Positions 30,640 to 38,574 of a stretch of DNA of 64,000 nucleotides are shown piece by piece (position 1 is the stretch's first letter; every line of letters starts with the position of its first letter). Where the stretch lies: the NCBI GenBank assembly GCA_964436305.1, contig CAYTCI010000008.1:21396-85395 (forward strand), in the 5' to 3' direction. This DNA comes from JAKPUX01 sp964436305. Lineage in GTDB: Bacteria > Zhuqueibacterota > Zhuqueibacteria > Residuimicrobiales > Residuimicrobiaceae. The position numbers and the translations under genes were made by a program. The notes under the pieces are model-generated. The model did no database searches. It worked only from the letters and a program-made list of their open reading frames with translations, and was not told where the DNA came from.

Positions 30640-30699
30640 GCTGCCGCAGCCTCCCCTTCCTGCCAGGCCGGAAAGGCCCGGAGAGGGCGATGCGGCAGC
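30640..30699. terminator. long hairpin between convergent genes
   Basis: GCTGCCGCA (30640-30648) and TGCGGCAGC (30691-30699) form a perfect 9-bp stem closing a GC-rich region that can pair further. It sits between the DUF4153 stop and the end of the convergent kinase gene. No T-run is present, but position favours a shared terminator. Confidence 0.5.
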
Positions 30700-30705
30700 C
30701 TTCAA

Positions 30706-32049
30706 TTAATCGTTCCGGTTGATTTTCTTGCGCCAGTAGAGCTGGGTTTCTGCGCCATAGCGGGGCAGACTGATGGTGCAGGTGCGGCCGCTGCCCGCTT
30801 CGCTTTCAATGCGCAGCGAACCTTCGTGGCGTTCGATGATCTCCTTGCTGATCAGCAGACTCAGTGACTTTTCCTCGCCCGCCTGCATGGCCGACAGGAG
30901 AGCGGTGAGCCGCTCAGGTGGCACGCCCGGTCCGTTGTCATGGATCCGCAGCTTGACCCGCTGTGCCTCCAGATCCTGTTCGAACTCGATCTCGATCTGG
31001 ACATCGCTTCTGGCTTCGATGGCGTTGAGGAGAAGATTGCGCACCACCTGACGGATCTGGGCCGCATCGACGAGCACATCGGGGAGATCGGCCGCCGGTT
31101 TCAGGGCGAAACGGACGCCCTGCCGGCTCACCAGGGGTTTGAGCAACTCGACGGTTTCGGTGACCAATCCCTGCAGCGAGTGCCGCTCCATCTGGCTCTC
31201 CAGCGGCTCGCTCGAATTCAGACCCTGGCTGATCACCAGGGCGTTTTGCACGACATTCTGCAGCAGATCAAGGCGCTCGCGAATACGTTCGGGTCTCTCC
31301 CCCTTGTGCAGCCAGTTCTTGGCCAGCTCGAGATTGCCGGCGATCACCGACAGCAGATTATTAAGTTCATGTCCCGCGGTGGCAGCCATCCGCCCCTGTC
31401 CGGCGATCTTGTCGAACCAGATCACTTTTTCCTGCATATTGCGCAGATAGCCGTTGAGCAGCTCCTTGCCGTTATACAAATGGGCATGCTGGACCAGCAG
31501 AGCGAGCAGCTCGCTCCAGATCTGGGCGACGGCGGGCACCTCTCCCCCCTCGCAGCCGACGACGCCCTCCAGATAGAGCAATCCACTCAGGCTGCGGTTG
31601 CAGACAACCGGGAAAAAACAGCGCTGCCGGCCGGGTGGTTCCTGCGGCGGTTCATCCTGCAGCATGACCTGCGGCTGCCGGCTGCGCAGCACGCGCTGAA
31701 TCACCTCCTGGTTGTTCTGCAGCACCGCGTCCGAGACTTCGCCGCCGCGGGCGATGGCCACTGCCAGCTTGCCCTGGGTGTTACGCAGCAGCAGCAGGGC
31801 GCGATCGGCGGGAACCGTTTCAATGCAGGCATCAAGAATCTGTTCGGCGCGGGGGCGAAATTCCTCCGAGTTGCCCATGGCGTGCAGAATAGTGGCCAGA
31901 CGGGTGACCAGTTCACTGCGGCTGTGGCCCTCGAGAGAGCGGAAGGTGGTTCCCCGGCCCCATTGCCGGATGAATTGATCCAGAATCGCAGCGGCATCCT
32001 CGTCCGGATGATCCGGCAGCCGTCTGATATAATCATCGCCGATGTTCAT
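30706..32049 (-). CDS. sensor histidine kinase with N-terminal GAF-like domain
   Basis: A 447-residue cytoplasmic kinase. Residues about 60-200 look like a GAF domain ('ILDACIETVPADRALLLLRN...FFPVVCNRSLSGLLYLEG'). The dimerisation/phosphoacceptor motif is 'ATAGHELNNLLSVIAGNLEL' with His227. The ATPase domain shows the N-box 'VVRNLLLNAIEA', the G1 box 'IHDNGPGVP' and a 'GSGRTCTISLP' end. There are no membrane segments, so it senses an internal signal. The ATG at 32049 follows GGGAGA; longer in-frame extensions lack a site. No response regulator lies next to it, so its partner is elsewhere. Confidence 0.9.
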   Translation of the reverse strand: MNIGDDYIRRLPDHPDEDAAAILDQFIRQWGRGTTFRSLEGHSRSELVTRLATILHAMGNSEEFRPRAEQILDACIETVPADRALLLLRNTQGKLAVAIARGGEVSDAVLQNNQEVIQRVLRSRQPQVMLQDEPPQEPPGRQRCFFPVVCNRSLSGLLYLEGVVGCEGGEVPAVAQIWSELLALLVQHAHLYNGKELLNGYLRNMQEKVIWFDKIAGQGRMAATAGHELNNLLSVIAGNLELAKNWLHKGERPERIRERLDLLQNVVQNALVISQGLNSSEPLESQMERHSLQGLVTETVELLKPLVSRQGVRFALKPAADLPDVLVDAAQIRQVVRNLLLNAIEARSDVQIEIEFEQDLEAQRVKLRIHDNGPGVPPERLTALLSAMQAGEEKSLSLLISKEIIERHEGSLRIESEAGSGRTCTISLPRYGAETQLYWRKKINRND

Positions 32050-32251
32050 TGATTCTCCCGAGCAGGTAAGCGGGTTCCCGGCGCAGGTGGGGGCAAATTT
32101 GCCACATTCGATGCCCGCCAGCGCCACAAAGTGACCAGTAATCATGCTGGAAAAGCCGGGAAATGGCTCTTTTGCACCCTCTCATGCAATCCGCATGCCA
32201 GAATCTGGCATATGCCCGCACGTCAGGGCACCATAATCCCAGGAGAATCCT

Positions 32252-32734
32252 GTGAAGACCTTATATCTCTTGCGGCATGGCAAGGCCGACCGGCCGGCCG
32301 GCATGACCAGCGACAAGGAGCGGCCGCTACTGCCGCGCGGCATTGAAGAGGTGGCCCGCATGGCCCGAAAGATGGTCAAAAAAGGGATGCGCCCGGAGGT
32401 GATCCTCTCCAGCGCGGCCGTGCGCGCCCTGGAGACCGCCCGCACCGCCGCTGGCGAGCTGGGCATGGACCCGGCGCAGATCCAGACCGCCGAGGTGATC
32501 TATGGCGCCGAAGCCGATGAGCTCGGCCTCCTGCTGCGCCATCAGCCCGATGAACAAAATGCGATTCTCATGGTGGGACATTGCCCCGGCCTGGAAGAGC
32601 TGGCTGAAATGTTGGCCCACGACTATTCCGGCCACCAGCCGACCGGGGGCGTGATCGCCCTCCGTCTGGCCATCGCCAGCTGGCGCGACCTCAAGCCCGG
32701 CTGCGGCACACTGCTCAACACCCTCTTTCCCTGA
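32252..32734 (+). CDS. SixA-like histidine phosphatase
   Basis: A 160-residue protein of the histidine-phosphatase superfamily. 'LYLLRHGKAD' supplies the catalytic RHG at residues 8-10, 'SSAAVRALETARTAA' is the second phosphate-binding region (about 51-65), and 'LMVGHCPGLEELA' carries the second catalytic His. Its size and the RHGKA variant match SixA, which dephosphorylates phosphohistidine in His-Asp relay or PTS proteins. It starts at GTG with AGGAG eight bases upstream. A histidine kinase gene diverges from its 5' side, 202 bases away, which makes a signalling role attractive but unproven. Confidence 0.88.
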   Translation: MKTLYLLRHGKADRPAGMTSDKERPLLPRGIEEVARMARKMVKKGMRPEVILSSAAVRALETARTAAGELGMDPAQIQTAEVIYGAEADELGLLLRHQPDEQNAILMVGHCPGLEELAEMLAHDYSGHQPTGGVIALRLAIASWRDLKPGCGTLLNTLFP

Positions 32735-32770
32735 TCCATGATCGTCCTTTACCACTTGCCTGAGGTTCTG

Positions 32771-34108
32771 ATGAGAAACTGGCTCATTCCGGGGATGCTT
32801 CTGCTGGCCCTCAGCGCCCGGGGCGCTGAGCGCATCGTCGGCTACTACCCCTCCTGGATCCGCACCGCGCTGCCGGCGGCCAAAATCCGCTTTCAGGACA
32901 TGACCACCATCGCCCATGCTTTCATCTGGCCCCGGTCCGATGGCAGCCTGGACATGTACAGTGACCTCGTCTATCCGGAGCTGATCAGCAAAGCCCACAC
33001 CGCCGGGGTCAAGGTGGTCATCTCCATCGGCGGCTGGGGACAATGCGACGGCTTTGCGCCCATGGCGGCGACGGCAGCGACCCGCAAGATCTTCATCGAC
33101 AACGTCATCGCCTTCATGAAACAGCAAGGTTATGACGGCATTGATCTGGACTGGGAGTATCCAACCGGCAGCGCCCAGCGCAATACCTTCACCCAGCTTG
33201 TCCGGGAATTCCGTCAGGCCTTCGATGCCGCCCACCCCGCCTGGACCATCAGCTTTGTCGTACCCAGCGGCCAGTACAGCGGTACGACCTTCGACTATGC
33301 CGCCGTGCTCGACGCCGTCACCTGGATCGGCTGCATGACCTACGACTTTCATGGCGCATGGACCAATCATGCCGGCCACAATGCCCCCCTCTATGCGCCG
33401 GGCGGCGAAGCCGAGGGCTCGATCGATGACTCCGTCCTCTACCTCAAACGGCTGGGGATTCCGGCCAGCCAACTTCTGATCGGTGTCCCTTTCTACGCCC
33501 GGCGATTCTCCGCCAGCCGCCTCTATGGCCCGGCCACCGGCGGCGACGAGATCACCTATGCCAAACTGATCCCCCAGGTCAAGCCGGACTGGAATTATGT
33601 CTGGGACAACACCGCCAAAGTGCCCTATTATCAGGATGCCGCCAAAACCTTATTCATCACCTTTGATGATACGGCCTCGGTGCGCTACAAGTGCGAGTAT
33701 GTGCGCAGTAGCAAGCTGGGGGGATTGATCATCTGGGCGCTGGGGCAGGATTATCTCGGCACCCAACAACCGCTGCTGCAAACCATCGGCGATCGTCTGA
33801 AACGCAATACGTTGGAGGTCGAACGGCCGGATTTCGCACTGCCGGAAAGCGAATCCCTGCTCCGTTTCTATCCCAATCCCTGCAATGGTACGACGCGCAT
33901 GCAGTTTTTCAGTGAACGATCGGGCGAAGCGCACTTGCAGTTATTCGATCTGCTCGGTCGTGAAGTCATGGAAGGGGAGGAGATTCGGCTGAACGGCGGA
34001 TGGCAGGAGATCTCGCTCTCAGGGGAAGGGATGGCGACGGGGATTTACCTCGTCCGTCTTGCCGGTCCGCAGGGTATTCTGACCGGCAAGATCACCTTCA
34101 TCCGCTGA
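32771..34108 (+). CDS. secreted GH18 chitinase-like glycosidase with T9SS sorting domain
   Basis: A 445-residue protein, ATG after TGAGG. Signal peptide about 1-19. The GH18 barrel begins 'ERIVGYYPSWI', has the substrate-binding 'KVVISIGGWG' (about 81-90) and the catalytic DGIDLDWE (122-129, proton donor Glu129), then 'MTYDFHGAW' and a C-terminal 'GGLIIWALGQD'. Residues about 360-445 start at 'LLRFYPNPCNGTTRMQFF' and end 'GIYLVRLAG', a T9SS sorting domain. Expected action: hydrolysis of chitin, chitooligosaccharides or the chitobiose core of N-glycans, at or outside the cell surface. GH20 and GH38 genes lie nearby. Confidence 0.94.
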   Translation: MRNWLIPGMLLLALSARGAERIVGYYPSWIRTALPAAKIRFQDMTTIAHAFIWPRSDGSLDMYSDLVYPELISKAHTAGVKVVISIGGWGQCDGFAPMAATAATRKIFIDNVIAFMKQQGYDGIDLDWEYPTGSAQRNTFTQLVREFRQAFDAAHPAWTISFVVPSGQYSGTTFDYAAVLDAVTWIGCMTYDFHGAWTNHAGHNAPLYAPGGEAEGSIDDSVLYLKRLGIPASQLLIGVPFYARRFSASRLYGPATGGDEITYAKLIPQVKPDWNYVWDNTAKVPYYQDAAKTLFITFDDTASVRYKCEYVRSSKLGGLIIWALGQDYLGTQQPLLQTIGDRLKRNTLEVERPDFALPESESLLRFYPNPCNGTTRMQFFSERSGEAHLQLFDLLGREVMEGEEIRLNGGWQEISLSGEGMATGIYLVRLAGPQGILTGKITFIR

Positions 34109-34130
34109 GAGCGCCAGTGAGCTGCAACCC

Positions 34131-35339
34131 TTACAGGAGATGGCTGAGCACCTCTGCAAGGCGCGCGTATTGGGCGGGTGTATTGTAGATCTGCGCCGAT
34201 ATCCGCAGCAGGCGCTGCGGCGGGCGCGGGTAAAACATCACCGGAACGTCGAGCTGCCATTTCTGGAACAACTCCTCCTGCAGCGGATCGACATAATAGG
34301 GAGGCAGGGGCTCGGGCCAGCTGGCGGCTGCATGGACCGGCAATGAAGCCATGGAGCCGACCATCTCATCGGGGCACGGCGGCCGGATGCGCAAGGCCTC
34401 GCAGAGCACACTGCGGGCCTCGAGGGCCAGTTGGTGATTACGGCGCATGATCTCCGGCCAGCCGCCCGGGACCAGATTGCCCATGAATTTGAGGGCGGCG
34501 GGAATGCTAAGGCAGGCGCTGGTATCCTGCGTGCCGGCCCAGAAGAATTCGTGCTGAAAAGCATTGTGCGGCGGCGCCACCTCGGCCGCAACATGACTGA
34601 TGGCGAGGGGATGGATGGACTCCTGCAGCTCGCGGCGCACATGAAGAAAGGCTGCGCCCTTGGGCGCACAGATCCATTTGTGGCAATTGCCGGTGTAGTA
34701 ATCGGCCGCGATCGCCGGCAGATCGAGCGGGATCATCCCGGGTGCATGCGCCCCGTCGACCAGGGTGATGATCTGGCGCCGGCGCAGTTCCCGCACCAGC
34801 TCCTGCACCGGCATGACCATCCCGGTCGGACTGGTGACATGGTCGATCAACGCCAGCCGTGTGCGCGGCGTTACCGCGGCGAGGAAAGCGTCGATGACCT
34901 GTTCCGGAAATTCGAGGGGAAAGGGAATATGCGCCGTGACCAGTCGAACACCGTCGCGCTGGGCGGCAAAGTTCATCGCATTGTGGCAGGCGAAATAATC
35001 ATGGTCGGTGGTCAGCAGCTCGTCGCCGCGCCGGAACGAGAGTGAGCGCAGCACGGTATTGAGCCCATGCGTGGCATTCGGCACAAAGACCAGATCGTCG
35101 GGTTCGGCATGGAGGAACGGCGCCAGGGCCGCGCGGGCCGCCGCATGGTGTGAGGCCATCTCGATGACCTGATAGCGCCAGGGGCTAGACTCGAGTTTCC
35201 AGCGAAAGCTGTCCTGCACCTCGAGCACCGCCTTGGGGCAGGCGCCAAAGGAGCCATGATTGAGATAGGCAACATCGGCGCGAAGCCGCCAATAGCGAGC
35301 ATATTCGGAGCCCTTGACGAAGTCGGGCAGACCGGTCAT
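34131..35339 (-). CDS. class V aminotransferase-fold PLP enzyme (isopenicillin N epimerase-like)
   Basis: A 402-residue cytosolic enzyme. 'VAYLNHGSFGACPKAVLEVQ' near the N-terminus is typical of the isopenicillin-N-epimerase-like branch. 'NATHGLNTVLRSL' (about 88-100) binds the PLP phosphate, 'TLVDGAHAPGMIPLD' (about 192-206) contains the Asp that contacts the pyridine nitrogen, and 'TGNCHKWICAPKG' places the Schiff-base lysine at Lys221. The reaction (epimerase, desulfurase/lyase or transaminase) cannot be chosen from sequence. The ATG at 35339 follows GGGAGGGAG; an upstream extension overlaps the M28 peptidase gene and is unlikely. Confidence 0.9.
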   Translation of the reverse strand: MTGLPDFVKGSEYARYWRLRADVAYLNHGSFGACPKAVLEVQDSFRWKLESSPWRYQVIEMASHHAAARAALAPFLHAEPDDLVFVPNATHGLNTVLRSLSFRRGDELLTTDHDYFACHNAMNFAAQRDGVRLVTAHIPFPLEFPEQVIDAFLAAVTPRTRLALIDHVTSPTGMVMPVQELVRELRRRQIITLVDGAHAPGMIPLDLPAIAADYYTGNCHKWICAPKGAAFLHVRRELQESIHPLAISHVAAEVAPPHNAFQHEFFWAGTQDTSACLSIPAALKFMGNLVPGGWPEIMRRNHQLALEARSVLCEALRIRPPCPDEMVGSMASLPVHAAASWPEPLPPYYVDPLQEELFQKWQLDVPVMFYPRPPQRLLRISAQIYNTPAQYARLAEVLSHLL

Positions 35340-35376
35340 CGTAACACTCCCTCCCGCTGAAAGTGGTTTGCTGCTT

Positions 35377-37707
35377 TCAAAATCTTCCTCCAGCGTCCTG
35401 CGGCAACAGCCTCTTGAGATTTCGTCCAAACCATTTTTCCATCCGCTTGTAGCTCTGCTCCCCCCCTGTGCGTTCCGTCAACAGCTTGTGGAGTGTCGTG
35501 ACCAGGCCTGGCAGCGCGTCCCAGCTCGCCGTATTTACGGCATGGTCGATAGAGAGGTGAAGCCGATCGGCCGGCAGCGCCATGGCCAGATCGAGCAGCT
35601 GCTGCGGATCATCGACAGCGGTGAGGCGCAAAACCAGGATCGTTTTGTCATTGCCCAACCTGCGAATGAGGGCCGGCTGCAGGGCTGCGGCCTGCTCAAG
35701 GTCAAGCGACCAGATGAGGCGGCCCTTGAAGTTTTTCATGACGGCATCGACCCGGGCAGTGTCGGCGAGTTCGAGATTCACCAGCAGATTGGTGGACTGG
35801 GCGGCTGCGAGCAGGGTTATGCCGGCGGGTGCCAGTTCGGATCCGGCAAAGACCGGATCGGCCGGATCCTCGAGGGCCAGCAGGTTGAGGCCGAGTCGGC
35901 CGAGCTGGCGCAGGGTGGCAGGCGAACCGTGCAGGGCACTGGTGCCGCGCAGGGCGACCGCGGTGGCCTGCTTGCCCTGACCCGCAGCCCGGTCAACCGA
36001 TCCGGCGTTCTCATAACGGATCAGCTCGGCGGGGTGAGCGCCGATCCACTGATCGAGGCTGTCAAGGCTGTTGAAAAGCGAACAGGCGGCGCCGGCCGCG
36101 GGCAGCCAACGGGTGGTGAAATGGACGCCGGCCGACTGGGCGGCCAGGGCGGCTTCATCGAGGCTGGCGGCCTGATCGAGGGCGCCGCCGCTGAGATCGA
36201 ACTGGTCACCGTGGCGGAGGAAGAAGCGGCCGCTGCCGAGGTTATCAAAGGTCAGGGGCGCGGGCCAGCCGGCCAGGGTGCGGATGAGGGCATTGGCCCG
36301 GTCGCCGACGCTTTGCAGGGCGGCAAGATTGAGGGTCTGCGGCTGGTCCTCCATTGCGTGATACCAGGGATGGCCGCCGGTGGAGCTGAAGTAAATAGCC
36401 GGGATGCCCTGCTCGATGAAGTGATAGTGGTCCGAGCCGCTGCCGCCCCAGCCGCGGCCGAAGCGGGTCTTGCCGAGCAGCGAGTCGCTCCAGTTGCGGG
36501 TCAGCTCGCGAAAAACCTCCGGCATATAATTGCGGCCGCCCATGGCGGCACCGCCATCGCCGGCGCCCTCCATATCAAAATTGAGCATGGCGGCAATGTG
36601 TCCGGGCGGGACCGGCAAATGGGAGGCGAAATAACGGGAGCCACGCAAGCCCTGTTCCTCGCCGCCGAAGGTGACAAAAATCAGCGAGCGTTTCGGCCGG
36701 TCCGGCTGCGCAGCGAAAACACGCGCCAGTTCCATCACCACGGCGGTGCCGGAGGCATTGTCGTCGGCGCCGGGATAGAGATGGCCATCCTTGCCCACGC
36801 CATTGTGATCCATATGGGCACCGAGGAGGATATACTCATCCCGCAGGACCGGATCGCTGCCGGGGAGCAGGGCGACGACATTCTCGCCGCGTCCCGGTTC
36901 GATCCGCCGCATCCGCACCTGCAGCTTGAGGGTGCGCTGCAAGGTGAACGAGTTCGGCTTTTGCGGCAGATCCCGGATGACGGCGTCGAGATCGCGAAAA
37001 CTGCCGGCGAACAGGTCGCGCGCGACCTTTTTCGAGATGTTGAGCGCCGGCAGTTGGGCGAAATAGCCCTCCTCATGAATAGTGCCGCCACGGATGGGCC
37101 AGTCGCCGCGGTCGAGCATCAGCACCCCGACCGCGCCGTGGGCGGCGGCGGTGCGCATCTTGTAGTCCCGCTCGTTGGCAAACTCCCAGTCCTGGTCACC
37201 GGCCGGCAAGCCGCGATAGATCAGCAGGATCTTGCCGCGGGCATCCACCCCGGCATAGTCGTCACGACCGAGGGCCGGCTCGCTGATCCCGAAGCCAACG
37301 AAAAGGACCGGTGCGGTCACCTTTCCTGAACCGGAATTCAAATAGACCGTAAAATCATTCCCCTCCTGATAGCTCACCGGCCCATATTCGCCCTTCAGCA
37401 GATCCATCTGCGCCCGCTCCAGCTGCTGCGTGACGATCATGGGATAGATCTGCAGCCAGCCGCGGTCATCGCCGGCGGGGGTCAAGCCCCAGCCGGCCAG
37501 GCGACTGCCGATCCATTCGGCGGCACGCGTCGCCTCGGCGGTTCCGGTCAAACGGCCGGCATAAACCGGGCGGCAAAGCTCCTGCACCGTGCCCAGGGCA
37601 TTGGCGCCCGAAAAGAGCACCGGACCCGCCTGGGTGGAATCCCCCGCCGCTGCGGCCCCCGCGAACAGGGTCAACAGCGCCAGCAAAACTCGTGATATAT
37701 TCCTCAT
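35377..37707 (-). CDS. secreted M28 peptidase with PA insert and degenerate M19-like C-terminal domain
   Basis: A 776-residue protein with a signal peptide (1-21). A PA domain (about 130-245) is inserted before the M28 zinc aminopeptidase domain (about 270-480). Zinc ligands can be followed: His298 in 'GAHMDH', Asp315 in 'GADDNASG', Glu350/Glu351 in 'FGGEEQG', Asp378 in 'NFDMEG' and His427 in 'GSDHYHF'. The remaining about 290 residues resemble a peptidase M19 (membrane dipeptidase) barrel: 'LGRLGLNLLALED', 'AGITLLAAAQSTNLLVNLEL', then a 'LPGLVTTLHKLL...WFGRNLKRLL' end. The metal-binding histidines of M19 are absent, so the second domain is probably inactive. purC precedes it on the same strand with six bases between. 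Confidence 0.88.
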   Translation of the reverse strand: MRNISRVLLALLTLFAGAAAAGDSTQAGPVLFSGANALGTVQELCRPVYAGRLTGTAEATRAAEWIGSRLAGWGLTPAGDDRGWLQIYPMIVTQQLERAQMDLLKGEYGPVSYQEGNDFTVYLNSGSGKVTAPVLFVGFGISEPALGRDDYAGVDARGKILLIYRGLPAGDQDWEFANERDYKMRTAAAHGAVGVLMLDRGDWPIRGGTIHEEGYFAQLPALNISKKVARDLFAGSFRDLDAVIRDLPQKPNSFTLQRTLKLQVRMRRIEPGRGENVVALLPGSDPVLRDEYILLGAHMDHNGVGKDGHLYPGADDNASGTAVVMELARVFAAQPDRPKRSLIFVTFGGEEQGLRGSRYFASHLPVPPGHIAAMLNFDMEGAGDGGAAMGGRNYMPEVFRELTRNWSDSLLGKTRFGRGWGGSGSDHYHFIEQGIPAIYFSSTGGHPWYHAMEDQPQTLNLAALQSVGDRANALIRTLAGWPAPLTFDNLGSGRFFLRHGDQFDLSGGALDQAASLDEAALAAQSAGVHFTTRWLPAAGAACSLFNSLDSLDQWIGAHPAELIRYENAGSVDRAAGQGKQATAVALRGTSALHGSPATLRQLGRLGLNLLALEDPADPVFAGSELAPAGITLLAAAQSTNLLVNLELADTARVDAVMKNFKGRLIWSLDLEQAAALQPALIRRLGNDKTILVLRLTAVDDPQQLLDLAMALPADRLHLSIDHAVNTASWDALPGLVTTLHKLLTERTGGEQSYKRMEKWFGRNLKRLLPQDAGGRF

Positions 37708-37713
37708 CAGCAG

Positions 37714-38505
37714 CTAGATCTCCTTGAAATGGGCGGTGATGGCGGCGATCTCCTGGAACTTGGCCAGCACGGTATCGCTGGCACCCCCCATGCGATAGGT
37801 ATCCTTGTCGAGCCGGCCGGCCGGATCGAGCTCGCTCAGGACGTTCGGCTGATTCAGGTTGGGCTTGTCTACCGCGTACGGCCAGAGGCGAAAGGAGCCG
37901 CCCGTGATCTCGTCGATGAGATAGACCACACCGCCGATCAGGCCATACTCGAGTTTGAAATCGATGAGCTGAATCCTGAAACGGGCGAAGGCCTTTTCGA
38001 GATGGTGGAAGACCTCGGCGTTGATCTCCTGCATCTGCCGGTACTCGGAGGCCCCCTTGTCATTGATCAGGTAATCGACATAGCCCTGGTCGAGCATGGG
38101 ATCGTGGAGGGGGTCATCCTTGTAATGGAATTGGGTGACGACGGGATCGAATCGGGTGCCCTGGGCGATCTTGCCCCAATGGACGATCGAGCCGGCGGCA
38201 ACCCGGCGGCTTACGACCTCGAGGTTGATCTTGAAATCGAGCTTTTTAACCAGCGCGACCTTTTCGGCGGGCGTGGCGAGGTAATGGGTGCGTACGCCGC
38301 AACGGTTGAGGTATTCAAAGATGTCGCGGTTGGTTTGCCAGTCGACCCGCGCCTTGCCGGTAATGATGTCATGTTTGACCCCGTCACCGGCCGTGATGTC
38401 ATCCTTGAAGAGCATATAAACACTGGCCGGGTCATCGGGATTGGCATAGATGACCTTGGTCTTGCCTTCGTTGAGTTTTTGCAGGGTACTAAAATTGAGA
38501 GACAT
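37714..38505 (-). CDS. purC: phosphoribosylaminoimidazole-succinocarboxamide synthase
   Basis: A 263-residue purine-biosynthesis enzyme joining CAIR and aspartate to SAICAR with ATP. It has the 'LNEGKTKVIYANPDDPASVYMLFKDDITAGDG' start (ATP-binding loop), 'EVVSRRVAAGSI' (about 79-90), 'QLIDFKLEYG' (about 180-189) and 'DEITGGSFRLWP' (about 200-211). The ATG at 38505 follows AAGGACGG; six upstream in-frame codons are unlikely to be translated. It is isolated from other pur genes here and lies between glycan-degradation and peptidase genes. Confidence 0.96.
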   Translation of the reverse strand: MSLNFSTLQKLNEGKTKVIYANPDDPASVYMLFKDDITAGDGVKHDIITGKARVDWQTNRDIFEYLNRCGVRTHYLATPAEKVALVKKLDFKINLEVVSRRVAAGSIVHWGKIAQGTRFDPVVTQFHYKDDPLHDPMLDQGYVDYLINDKGASEYRQMQEINAEVFHHLEKAFARFRIQLIDFKLEYGLIGGVVYLIDEITGGSFRLWPYAVDKPNLNQPNVLSELDPAGRLDKDTYRMGGASDTVLAKFQEIAAITAHFKEI

Positions 38506-38574
38506 AGTCCGTCCTTTCAACAAGAGAACGCCCTGATAAACAGCCGGGTGGATACGGCTGACACCGGAACCGCT

